Source: Prorocentrum cordatum (Eukaryota; Sar; Dinophyceae; Prorocentrales; Prorocentraceae). From it: a stretch of DNA of 20,000 bases. Both the position numbers and the translations under genes were made by a program. Positions 1-8,133 of this stretch are shown in pieces; positions within the stretch are counted from its first letter, which is position 1, and each line of letters begins with the position of its first letter. Location of the stretch: NCBI GenBank assembly GCA_963575745.1, contig CAUYUJ010002715.1, forward strand, positions 1-20,000, in the 5' to 3' direction. Below the pieces are notes generated by a model. The model was not told the origin of the DNA and ran no database searches. It saw only the letters and a list, made by a program, of their open reading frames with translations.

Positions 1-848
1 TCCTCGAGGTGGTGCGGGGCGTCGGCGGTGCGCTGGCGTATCTTGGTGCCTACGTACAGCATGATCTGAATGGCGCGGCATGTGTCGGAGATGTAGTCGA
101 GACGCCCTGGTGCTCCCTTGAGCGAGAATGGGTTCCATCCCAATATTGTGATGGGCTTCGTTGTGGCGAGATGTGGGCGCACGTCGGGGTCGGGACGTCG
201 TGGGGATGGGCTAGCAGGCTCGCTATGGACAAGGGATGGGGCCGCCCCGTTTCCAGGAATCGCTGCTCGAGCAGGGGGCGTCGGGAGTGGCAGGGGAAAA
301 ACAGGCGGGGGGGCGTCGGAAAAGGCAGGGGTGGGTCGTCGGACTGGAAATTGAAGATCAGAGCGTTCGTCACCAGGTTCCCGTTCGTGCCGAAATTCAA
401 GTACAGGGGCTGCACGTTCAGCTCCGCGGGGGGCGTGAAATTGTTCCACTGATGGCGATTCAAGGTCAGCGTGGTGAAATCCTTCACTGCGGGCTGGCCC
501 TCTATGTTCGTGTGGATTGGGAAATCGTTCACAGGGTGGGCCGCCATCGGCTTCCCGTTGATGTTGAAATTGATGCTCCGCGTTACATTCGTCTCGCCAG
601 TGTGGCAATCGAGGCTCTGCATTTTGAAATCCTTCACAATGCGAACTAGCCTGCAGAACTGCATCCAGTTGTCCGTCACGAACTGGGTGTGGAGGTGGTG
701 GTGGCGATGCTGGAGTCGGGGCTGGGTGGCGGCTGTAGCGTGGGACTCGTGTGCGTCGTAGTCGGACAGGTGGGTCCTGTGCTGCAGCATCGGCATCATC
801 ATCTGGCTTGTGGTCAGGTGCCCTTGCCATGCGCTCGTCTATGTTCAT
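1..848 (-). CDS. Partial LINE-type retrotransposon ORF with endonuclease N-terminus
   Basis: The minus strand is open from an ATG at 848 to the window edge (282 codons, no stop), with an in-frame TGA just upstream. Residues 1-60 are low complexity (Asp/Ala, then a run of five to six Pro). Residues 71-170 hold a 15-residue repeat. Residues 170-230 are Pro-rich. Residues 233-282 start with ITILGWNPFSLKG and continue through RLDYI and QIMLYVGTK. This resembles the first strands of the endonuclease/exonuclease/phosphatase fold in non-LTR retrotransposons: a WN motif, then a hydrophobic strand ending in a QET-like position, here VGT. The rest of the endonuclease and any RT would lie beyond position 1. 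A second minus frame (50-802) is also open and has higher GC3, but it does not join the endonuclease motif. Family assignment is by motif reading only; the upstream linker is not recognised. Confidence 0.6.
   Translation of the reverse strand, partial: MNIDERMARAPDHKPDDDADAAAQDPPVRLRRTRVPRYSRHPAPTPASPPPPPHPVRDGQLDAVLQASSHCEGFQNAEPRLPHWRDECNAEHQFQHQREADGGPPCERFPNPHEHRGPARSEGFHHADLESPSVEQFHAPRGAERAAPVLEFRHEREPGDERSDLQFPVRRPTPAFSDAPPPVFPLPLPTPPARAAIPGNGAAPSLVHSEPASPSPRRPDPDVRPHLATTKPITILGWNPFSLKGAPGRLDYISDTCRAIQIMLYVGTKIRQRTADAPHHLE
340..635 (-). repeat. 45-nt periodic repeat inside the LINE ORF
   Basis: On the minus strand a word like GAAGGATTTCA recurs about every 45 nt. In the ORF it gives EGF, HQF, ERF, EGF, EQF, EF and QF with Phe at residues 74, 94, 109, 124, 137, 152 and 167, so spacings are 20, 15, 15, 13, 15 and 15. 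Sequence between the anchors is diverged. The period is a multiple of three, so the frame is kept. Confidence 0.65.
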
Positions 849-1026
849 GCCAGCGAGCGTCCTGTTTGCTCAGCAGGTGCGCGGCGCCCGCGCTCTGGAG
901 CACAACCTCAGCGGCATGGCGGCACGCGGGGTGTCATCTGGGAGGCCCCCTGCCTTCGGGCAAGGCAAGAGGGCGGTGACTGGAGGCCGCTGCTCCTTCG
1001 GAGGCCTGAGCGCGCGGCGGCCTTAC

Positions 1027-1034
1027 GATGATGG

Positions 1035-1095
<61 letters not shown>

Positions 1096-1109
1096 GATGC
1101 TGTTGCTGC

Positions 1110-1157
<48 letters not shown>
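1027..1157. repeat. (GAT)n microsatellite
   Basis: About 130 bp of nearly pure GAT/ATG triplets, broken once near 1096-1110 by a short TGC-rich stretch. The poly-Asp, poly-Met, poly-Ile and poly-Ser frames over it are translations of the repeat and not genes. Confidence 0.95.
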
Positions 1158-1182
1158 GGGGATGGAGGAGGAGGAGGAGGAG

Positions 1183-1248
1183 GACGAAAACACGACGGAG
1201 GAATAGCGACATGAGCATGAGAAGGATTCGTATAATGAGGGACGAGGC
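1183..1248 (+). repeat. Direct repeat block, copy 1
   Basis: About 65 bp containing AGGAATAGCGAC, then GCATGAGAAGGATTCGTA and AATGAGGGACGAGG. It is repeated at 1601-1669 with a few substitutions and a 4-5 bp indel. Unlike the surrounding GGA sequence it is complex, so the copies mark a real duplication of a larger unit of about 420 bp. Confidence 0.8.
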
Positions 1249-1600
1249 GAAGTGTTGAGATATGAGTTTATACAGAGGAGGAGGAGGTGGAGAGGAGTAG
1301 GAAGGAGGAGGAGGTGAGGCGGAGGAGGAGGATCAGGAGGGAGGTAGGAGGAGGAGGAGAGGAGGATGAGATTGAGGATTATGATGGGGGGGGGGGAGGG
1401 GGAGTGGGCAGGAGATGGATGAGGGGAGTAGAAAGAGAGATGTGTTAGTGTAGGAAATTGGAGGGAGGAAGAGGATAGAGAGGAATGAGGAGGAGGAGGG
1501 AAAAGGTAGGAGGAGAGGAGGATGCGGGCCAGACGCTGAGGGCGACGGGGGATGGAGAGTAGAGGAAAATAAGGAACGGAGGAGAGGAGGATAGAGTAGG

Positions 1601-1669
1601 AGGACGACACGACGAGGAGGAATAGCGACGCATTAAGCATGAGAAGGATTCGTACAATGAGGGACGAGG
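1601..1669 (+). repeat. Direct repeat block, copy 2
   Basis: Second copy of the complex block at 1183-1248, in the same orientation. The intervening ~350 bp is degenerate GGA-rich sequence, consistent with an old tandem duplication within the purine tract. Confidence 0.8.
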
Positions 1670-1801
1670 AGGAGTGAGATGAGGAGATACAGGAGGATGA
1701 GGAGGAGGAGAAGGAGGAGGAGGGGGAGGAGGAGGAGGATGAGGAGGAGGAGGAGGAAGAGGATGAGGATGAGGATGAGGAGGAGGAGGAGGAGGAGGAA
1801 A

Positions 1802-1835
<34 letters not shown>

Positions 1836-1927
1836 GGAGGAGGAGGAGGAGGAGGAGGAGGAGGAGGAGGAGGAGGAGGGGGCGGAGGAGCGGAAAAAAG
1901 AAAAGAAGGGGGATAAGGCGGCTCTCT

Positions 1928-1948
1928 CAGGAGCCACCTTGGCTCAAC
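1928..1948 (+). other. Possible degenerate spliced-leader relic
   Basis: The 21 bases ending in TTGGCTCAAC match the dinoflagellate spliced leader at 16 of 21 positions by eye; most of the match is in AGCCA and TTGGCTCAA. The final AG of the leader is changed to AC. No clear ORF follows. A chance match is quite possible, so this is a weak call. Confidence 0.2.
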
Positions 1949-1949
1949 A

Positions 1950-3219
1950 AACGCTGTTTGAGGATACTGGACTCTGGCAATAATTTCTCTGCCTGTGCAC
2001 CAGAGCTGTCGGCAAGAACGCCCTCCGACCGCATGACCGCGGGCGCCGGGGTGAAAGGGAGAGGGAGGCGGTTGAGGCTACGGCGCATCGGAGGCGGACC
2101 TCGTCAAGCGACAGGGGGCGCGAGAGGGGAAGGGGAGGGGAGGCGATTGAGGTCGACGCTCTGCTGCTCCTGGCTCCCGCGCCCACGACCACCCTGGCCG
2201 CACCGTGGCACGCTGCCAGCACCACGCGTGCACGCTGTGGAGATGCTGGAAGTGCTACGCTCTCCCCTGCCCGCCCCCATCGCTACTGCCCTCTCCACGA
2301 GCACGAGCCTGAGGAGTACAGTGGAGGCCAGTTCACAAGAAACCCTCGCAAGAAACCCAACCCTGTGGGCACCTGAGGGGGAACCTGGAGCACCCTGAAC
2401 GCAGCAGCTCCTTCAACGGCTGCGGGAAGTCACCGCGCAGCGCGCGGAGCGAAGAAACCCAGGATACCCGGACGAAAAGCATATGGTTTCTTGATGCGCG
2501 CCCCCACTGCAGGACGATTGCGATGGATAGGCAGGGCAGGAGCATAATGAGGGACATGATGGCTGGGATGAGCCTGCGGGAGAGGAGGGTACGATAGCGT
2601 ACGTGACAACCCGTGGGGTTCAGGGGGCTCACGAGACTCCCGATCGTACGCCTGCCCCTCCAGCGCGCTGGCCCCACGCGTGGCCATGCGCAGCGACGTG
2701 CGCCCGAGAGCAACCGCGGGAAGACCGCCTCGGGAAGAGCGTATGGATAGAAACTCGGGGGCGCGCAAACATTGATTAGCGATCCGTGGATTAGGAGCGC
2801 GGTCGCCTATTCCATGGATCGGGGGAGCTGCCGAGCTGCCCTCCCCAAAAGGTGGCCGATGTCGCCTCGCTCGGCGGTAGAAATCCGCGATTCCCCATGC
2901 CAGCGGGACCCGTCGCTAATCCATGTCCCCTTGCTCCATGCTTGCGATCGCCTGAGAAGCGTGCCGGGCTTCGGACCGAGGCCATGCGAAGCGCCGCCGA
3001 GCGAATACGCACGTCCTGGCTGGAACCTTCTCCTTGGCACGGCTCGGTTGGGGCTGCGCACACTGGCGGCGCGCGCAGGGGGGCGCAGGGGGAGGGAGGG
3101 CAGCTTCTCGCAGGGAGCCTGCTCCTGAGACGGCGCTGGCCTCACACCTACAGATCGGGCCCGCGCCCTCCGGGAAGCAGGGGTGCCTCTGAGAAGCCTC
3201 CCCCCCTGCCCCTACCGTC
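1950..3219. other. Intergenic stretch, no recognisable gene
   Basis: GC-rich, non-repetitive sequence with short open frames on all strands and no motif I recognise. A minus-strand 126-codon frame at 2333-2713 contains one hydrophobic segment (MSLIMLLPCLSIAIV) that could be a membrane helix, but nothing else supports a gene. Near 2050-2160 two short similar blocks (GAGGCG, then TTGAGG) sit about 70 bp apart. Confidence 0.5.
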
Positions 3220-3500
3220 GGACCTGGGCCAGAAGAACATCCTTCAAGAACATGAGACCCTCCGTCGGCCAAAACAAACAGAACATCCAAGGGTACCCTC
3301 CCCAGGGTGCACAACAACCTCCAGCAAACACGAAGATCACCAGGGTACCCGACAACCTCCCCGCAAAGTCGGACTTGATTGGACAGGACACCCAAGAGGA
3401 CACAAGACTCTTCCGACGGCCTCGCGGTCCCAATGCGGGTTGCACAGGTCGGCCTCGACTTGGCATGGTCGACCTACTGATCAGGGCCGACTGTGCCACC
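3220..3500 (+). repeat. Dispersed repeat R1/R2, copy A
   Basis: The first 125 bp (to about 3345) matches 18412-18540 at roughly 80-85% by eye, for example GGCCAAAACAAACAGAACAT against GGCCAAAAAACACAGAACAT. The second part (3366-3500) matches 4753-4915, with GTCGGACTTG, GGACAGGACAC and ATCAGGGCCG shared in order. All copies have the same orientation. There is no coding signal, and the element type is unknown. Confidence 0.75.
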
Positions 3501-3510
3501 CTCTGCTAGA

Positions 3511-3731
3511 GGCCTCCTAGATGGGGTCGGAGTAGATGGTGTCGGAGGATCGCGCTGCATCGGCGATACATCGTGCATCGGCGATGCACTGGCGATGCTC
3601 GGCGACGTCGGCAATGCATCGGCGACGTCCGCCTGCAGAATATCGGGCTCCGCATCGAGCGGCATCGGCAATGCATCGTCGATGTGGCGCGATCCTCCGA
3701 CCCCATCTGCTCCGACCCCATCTAGGAGGCC
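3511..3731. mobile_element. Foldback/MITE-like element with 44-bp terminal inverted repeats
   Basis: Left end 3511-3554 (GGCCTCCTAGATGGGGTCGG...) and right end 3688-3731 are inverted copies of one another with 2 mismatches in 44. The similarity continues inwards at lower identity, so most of the 221 bp is a near palindrome. The centre is built from short GCATCGGCGAT-type repeats. Both strands carry open frames encoding almost the same peptide, as a palindrome predicts. There is no transposase. Flanks carry TA on each side (CTA before, TAG after), but a target-site duplication is not certain. It sits at the end of R1/R2 copy A. Confidence 0.75.
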
Positions 3732-3960
3732 TAGGTCTGCGCGTGGCCGAGCACAGAAAGCCCCTGCAGCTGATCCAGGCTCAACTTCAGCAGGCCCCCG
3801 GCCCCCAGGCGCGGAGCTTCCCAGGGGGCGCCGTCCGGGGGCGGCCCGGGTGTGCTGAGACTGCCCCCGGGGGCTACCCTGGAGACCAGGGGGGCTGGCC
3901 GTGTGCAGCTCCGGGCCTTGCCGTGCTGGAAAGAGAAAGGGAAACAGGGTAAACACTGAA

Positions 3961-4175
3961 GGGGCCCAGGGACACACAATCAAATGCACACAAATCACAG
4001 GATTCCTCATATTTTCTTATATTTTCTGGCCTTCAGTCTTCCCACCCACTTCCTACATTTTCCCATCTTTTCCTGGAAATCGACGATTCATTGTGTCTGT
4101 GTGATTTTCCCCTCCTGTAACACTCCCCGCGGATTTCTTGGATCGGCGCTGGGCCACCCTGGTGGCGCCTCCGGC
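3961..4175 (+). repeat. Dispersed repeat R3, copy A (unexpanded)
   Basis: It starts GGGGCCCAGGGACACAC, has a short CA-rich seed (3971-3996), then AGGATTCC, and later TCTTTTCCTGGAAATCGACG followed by ATTCATTGT. The same ordered landmarks occur at 18797-19740. Similarity fades around 4170. No coding function is recognised. Confidence 0.8.
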
Positions 4176-4261
4176 GCCGCCCCATATGCATGTCCTGCCT
4201 GCGCGTTTCGGGCACACTGATGCGCGGCAACCCTGGATCCTTTGGCACGCAGGATAAAAAG

Positions 4262-4711
4262 GGCGAAGAGGAGGAAGGAGGAAAAGACAGTGGACAAGGA
4301 GAAAGAGGAGGAGGAGGAGGAGGAGGAGGGAGGAGGGAGGAGGGGAAGGGGGAGAGGAGGAGGAGGAGGAGGAGGAGGAGGAGGAGGAGGAGGAAGGAGG
4401 AGGAGAGGAGGAGGAGGAGGAGGGGAGGAGGAGGAGGAGGAGGAGGAGGAGGAGGAGGAGGAGAGAGAGAGGAGAGGGAGGAAGGAGGAGAGGAGGAGGG
4501 AGGAGGAGAAGGAGAGGAGGAGGAGGAGGAGGGAGGAGGAGAGAGGAGGTGGAGGAGGAGGAGGAGGAGGAGGAGGAGTAGGGAGGAGAGAGGAGGGGAG
4601 GAGGGGAGGGGAGGAGGAGGGAGGAGGAGGAGGAGGAGAGAGGAGGGGAGGAGGAGGAGGAGGAGGAGGAGGAGGAGGAGGAGGAGGAGGAGGAGGAGGA
4701 GGAGGAGGGGG
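4262..4711. repeat. Long (GGA)n polypurine tract
   Basis: About 450 bp of GGA/GAG triplets on the plus strand with occasional AG and GGG changes. It ends immediately before R2 copy C. Poly-Gly, poly-Arg, poly-Glu, poly-Ser and poly-Pro frames over it are repeat artefacts. Confidence 0.95.
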
Positions 4712-4752
4712 AGGGGCAGTTTGGCAAGCCCAGCCCAGGCTCTGCGTCCATG

Positions 4753-4915
4753 ACACGGTCGGACTTGCTTGGGCAGGACACGCGAGAGGAGGCCATGCCC
4801 TCCCGAGGGCTACATTGCCGCAGGAATGTAGGAGCCATATGTCGCGAAACACAGGACACAACTGCACCTTTGATTTGGCAGGGGCGACCGCCTAATCAGG
4901 GCCGGCTGTAGTTTT
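4753..4915 (+). repeat. Dispersed repeat R2, copy C (partial)
   Basis: It shares GTCGGACTTG, GGGCAGGACACGCGAGAGG, GGCAGGGGCGACC and ATCAGGGCCGGCTGT with 3366-3500 in the same order and orientation. The R1 half is not seen upstream; the GGA tract occupies that side instead. Confidence 0.65.
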
Positions 4916-4949
4916 AGGTCGGGCATGTACTCCTATAGGCGGATTTCAG

Positions 4950-5657
4950 AGGAAAAAATAAAAACTGCCCAAACTTATAAGAACAAAAACATACATAATA
5001 AATAATCGTCCCCAGACATTGGTTTACTATTTTTTGAGTTTTTCTCCTGTAGAGGGACGCGCTCGACTTAACTGTAGTTACGCCGCCAACAGAACCTGGG
5101 AAAGGGCACGGGCCGCCAGGACCCCCTCCCTCCAGATCCTGTCCTCTTTCCTGGCGATCGAGGAAAAGAAGCCAGGACGAGGATCACATCGGGCGAGTGT
5201 TACGTGGGAGTGACCCAAGTGGGGGGTGAAGAGAGGGGCCCTAAAGTGGCAGTTTCGGGCCCATTTTGGACCCCTATTGCCTCCCAAAGGGGCCCTAAAG
5301 GGTCCCTTGCGCTATTCTCCCCCGCCCCCATTTGGGTCACTCCCCATTACCAACCGCCCGAGATAAATCAATGAACTCTGAGTTCCGGCGGCTCTGGAAG
5401 ATGCACGGGGCGTCGCTGCCTTCTCAGAGCATTTTGGAACGCTCTGAGAGCGTTCTGGAACGCTCTGGAACGGACTTATCCTCGTCCTAGCTGCGTCCGA
5501 TGTCTTCTTCCTGGCGATCGAGCTCCCCCCCCCCGAAGCCGGGTCCGTAGTGAAGCCGGAAAGGCAGCCGCCACCTCCCCTGCCCACGCGGGGTTTCGGG
5601 GGGCGCCGCGCGCGGTGCACAAAACCGCCTTGTGGGCGCCACTCCCGCGCGCGAGCC
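4950..5657. other. Intergenic stretch with an AT-rich patch and short repeats
   Basis: 4950-5045 is unusually AT-rich for this window, with A-runs and a T-run (CTATTTTTTGAGTTTTTC). Two blocks around CCTGGCGATCGAG (5138-5185 and 5497-5545) are direct repeats. AGGGGCCCTAAAG occurs twice (about 5233 and 5286). A 17-bp palindrome with a single central base lies at 5438-5454 among GGAACGCTCTG repeats. I see no gene. Confidence 0.6.
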
Positions 5658-6325
5658 TCCTCCTCCTCCTCCTCCTCCTCCTCCTCCTCCTCATCCTCCT
5701 CTTCTTCTTCTTCTTCTTCTTCTTCTTCTTCTTCTCATCTTTATTATTACTAATATGGTTTCGCTTATTTTCCTCCCTCGTAGTATATTAGTATGTTTCT
5801 TCTTCTTCTGTATTCACTATGTTCTTAGCTTTGATGGTTATTATTATTCCTCGTATGTGTATTATCATTATTGTTTGTATTAGTGTTAGTGTTAGTATGC
5901 TTAGTATTCCGATTATTAGTGTTATCATCCAGCTTATGTTTCTTATTCTTAATGTATTGATTATTATTTTTATCAGTAGTAGTATCATTATTATGAGTAT
6001 GAGTATTGCTATGACTATTATGATTAGTAGTATTATTAGTATTAGTATCCGTATTATTAGTATTGTTAATGGTTTATAGTACTAATATTATTATGTTCAT
6101 TCCTTTTCCTCTTCCACCTCCTCCAACTCCGCCCTCCCACCCTCCCTCCCTCCTTCCCTCCCTCCTTCCTTCCCTCCCTCCTTCCCTCCCTCCCTCCCTC
6201 CTTCCCTCCCTCCTTCCCTCCTTCCCTTCCCCCCGTCCCTCCCTCCCTCCCTCCCTCCCTCCCTCCTTCCTCCTCCCTCCCTCCCTCCTCCCTGCTCCTC
6301 CTCCTCCTCCTCCTCCTGCTCCTGC
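5658..6325. repeat. Compound microsatellite with an AT-rich core
   Basis: Ordered blocks: (TCC)n to about 5700, (TTC)n 5701-5737, then about 350 bp of degenerate TTA/TTG/ATT triplets (5740-6095), then CCCT/CCTT tetranucleotides (6118-6290), then (CTC)n to about 6318. The AT-rich core stands out sharply against the GC-rich surroundings. Open frames here follow the triplets and are not genes. Confidence 0.9.
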
Positions 6326-6720
6326 TCTGGGAGCCGAGTAGCACAAATCTCTGCTTCTCCTGGGGTGACCCCGTTTCCCTCCGTTGTCTCAGTCTCGCAG
6401 CTGCGTCCTGCGCTGACACGAGGCGGCTGGGAGTACGGGCGGGGGTCCCCGTGGGACGGAGTCGCCGTGAGGCCCCCCTCCCGGGCCTTCCCCTCTTCTC
6501 CATCGCGTTCGCTTCCAGGGCCAAGGAGCGGCTCCTCCCCCGCGGTCTTAGGAGAAGCGCGGGGCCAGGCTCACTCGGGCGTTCCTTGGTCCGCCCCCTG
6601 TCTTCCCCATCCTCTTCCTCGGGCCCCGCAGGCGGTGTCGCTCCTTCCCCTGAGCGGACGCTGCGGGGTCGCGGCAGTCGCCGTCCTCCGGTCCTGCTGC
6701 CGTCTGCTAAAGGGGCCGTG
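6326..6720. other. GC-rich intergenic stretch, nothing recognised
   Basis: Non-repetitive GC-rich sequence with open frames on the plus strand (for example 6365-6859, 164 codons). The frames continue into the inverted-repeat element at 6721 and lack any recognisable motif, so none is called. Confidence 0.4.
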
Positions 6721-6845
6721 CCACTACTCGCAAAGTAACTACTCGCAAATGACCTGGATCCCCCGCCGGGGATCTACAATAAACTACGTCAAAGCAGACA
6801 GGTATTTTTTCGGACGTTTGCGAGTAGGCACTTTGCGAGTAGTGG
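6721..6845. mobile_element. MITE-like element with 30-bp inverted repeats made of doubled 11-mers
   Basis: The left end 6721-6750 reads CCACTACTCGCAAAGTAACT, then ACTCGCAAAT. The right end 6816-6845 is its inverse with 3 mismatches in 30. Each end holds two copies of CTACTCGCAAA, so the 11-mer occurs four times symmetrically. The 65-bp centre is unrelated single-copy sequence. No transposase is encoded. A doubled terminal motif suggests a binding site for a transposase supplied elsewhere (inference). Confidence 0.7.
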
Positions 6846-6904
6846 AACGCGCTCGGTGAACAATGCCGCCTCGCTGGGAGGACACCAACCAACCAACCAA
6901 CCAA

Positions 6905-7045
6905 CCTTCTCCTCCTCCTCCCCCTCCTCCCTCCTCCTCCTCCTCCTCCTTCTCCTCCTCCTCCTCCTTCTCCTCCGCCTCCTCCTTCTCGTCCTCCTAT
7001 CTCCTCCTCCGCCTCTTCCTCCTCCTCCGCCTCCTCCTCTGTATC
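6905..7045. repeat. (TCC)n polypyrimidine tract
   Basis: Nearly pure CCT/TCC triplets on the plus strand with a few TTC, GCC and TAT interruptions, preceded by AACC repeats at 6886-6905. Confidence 0.9.
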
Positions 7046-7310
7046 CTGCTTCCGCTCTGGGCGGCGGTGCCGCGGGGCCCGTCGCGGAACATTCCCTCTC
7101 CACCCCTCTTCCTCTTCCATCGCAGAAGGTGGAGCGCGTGCCGTGGCTCGTGCAAGAACGAAGCACGGGAGAGGTGGGGCGAGGAGTGATCGAAATCTCC
7201 TGGAATCATCCTGGGGCTTCTGTGGGCCCTCGTGGGGAGAAAGGTTGGGGAGACCCGCAAGACGGCCTGGAAAGCTCTCAGCAAAGCCCTGAAAAGACCC
7301 CAGGAAACCG

Positions 7311-7610
7311 GCATGGCATCCATAGCTCAACACAGGCACCCATATGGAAAAAGACGAGAGTTGGGTCTAAGCCTCCTGGTCCCACATCAGGCGCAGCACA
7401 TGTCGGAAAGGGCAAACGCGCGATTTGGGTCTGAGCCTCGTGGCATCGCAACCAGGGCGCGGCAACAACGATCGAATGGAATCGCAGGAGTTGGGTCTGA
7501 GCCTGCTGAACCCGCACCCAGACCTTAGCACAGGCCAAATCGGCACAACGCACGAACTGAGTCTGAGCCTCTTAGCATGGCATCCATAACGCAGCCCAGG
7601 CAGAGCCACC
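7311..7610 (+). repeat. 66-bp tandem repeat array
   Basis: The anchor TTGGGTCTGAGCCT recurs at 7361, 7425, 7491 and 7557 (spacings 64, 66 and 66). A further partial unit lies at the left end, where CATGGCATCCATA (about 7312) matches the part of the last unit near 7575. The unit is a multiple of three (22 residues), so several frames stay open through it, but there is no start context or known domain. Confidence 0.8.
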
Positions 7611-7961
7611 CCACGAGTCCCAAGGAAACATCCAAGGGGCCCCTGGCCCACACAAGCTCCCGACATCTCCAAATGATGCAACGCTCCCCCGTTCAGGGCA
7701 GTTACGCTGGGCATCGTGTCTGGATGGGCTGATTGGTGTACAGGGATGATCGTTAGCAATTCAACGTCTTATTGCTCATGTGTTACCATTTTGACCCAAC
7801 CTGTGTCGACTGGCGCTGGGCCCAGAGACGTCTGATTCAGCGGGAAGAGGTAAACGGAGGAGGGTGGGCAAAGAGGACGACGAGGGGAGGGGGGAAGAAG
7901 GGAGAGATGAATAGGAATACAGATAAGGAACGAGAGGAATCGAAAGGAAGAAGGGGGGATC

Positions 7962-8130
7962 GTGAGGAGGAGGAGGAGGTGGAGGATGAGGAGGCGCAGG
8001 AGGAGGAGGAGGAGGAGGAGGAGGCGCAGGAGGAGGAGGAGGCGCAGGAGGAGGAGAATGAGGAGGAGGAGGAGGAGGAGGAGGAGGAGGAGGGGGAGGA
8101 GGAGGAAGAGTTGGAGGACGAGAAAGAGAA
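7962..8130. repeat. (GGA)n tract with GCGCAGGA interruptions
   Basis: GGA triplets on the plus strand, with GGCGCAGGA inserted three times between about 7993 and 8048. This makes a small higher-order repeat. Confidence 0.9.
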
Positions 8131-8133
8131 AGT

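Larger units (their letters stand above)
1158..1890. repeat. Polypurine GGA-rich tract with a second (GAT)n block
   Basis: The plus strand is almost all purine for over 700 bp: imperfect GGA repeats, a G-run near 1385-1400, a pure GAT block at 1802-1834 and clean GGA at 1834-1880. Long homopurine tracts of this kind can form triplex or G-quadruplex structures (general knowledge, not shown here). No gene is visible. Confidence 0.9.

Noticed and set aside
1023-1937. 304-codon Ser-rich minus frame, and similar poly-Arg, poly-Glu and poly-Pro frames at 4053-4895
   Set aside because: Products of GGA/GAT triplet repeats. Codons and residues simply follow the repeat unit.
2333-2713. 126-codon minus frame with one hydrophobic segment as a membrane protein
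   Set aside because: A single hydrophobic stretch in an otherwise Arg/Pro/Ser-rich frame, with overlapping open frames, is not enough support.
3474-4010. 178-codon minus frame and its plus-strand twin over 3493-3858
   Set aside because: Both arise because the 3511-3731 element is nearly palindromic, so the two strands encode the same low-complexity peptide.
5257-5275. CCCATTTTGGACC as a spliced-leader relic
   Set aside because: Only the central CCATTTTGG matches the leader; the flanking bases do not.
7311-7610. Regularly spaced repeats as a CRISPR array
   Set aside because: Conserved anchors sit in continuous diverged units with no short identical repeats separated by unique spacers. The genome also appears eukaryotic.
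7778-7800. TTACCATTTTGACCCAAC as a spliced-leader relic
   Set aside because: About 12 of 15 match in the 3' half but the 5' half fails, and no transcript-like sequence follows.
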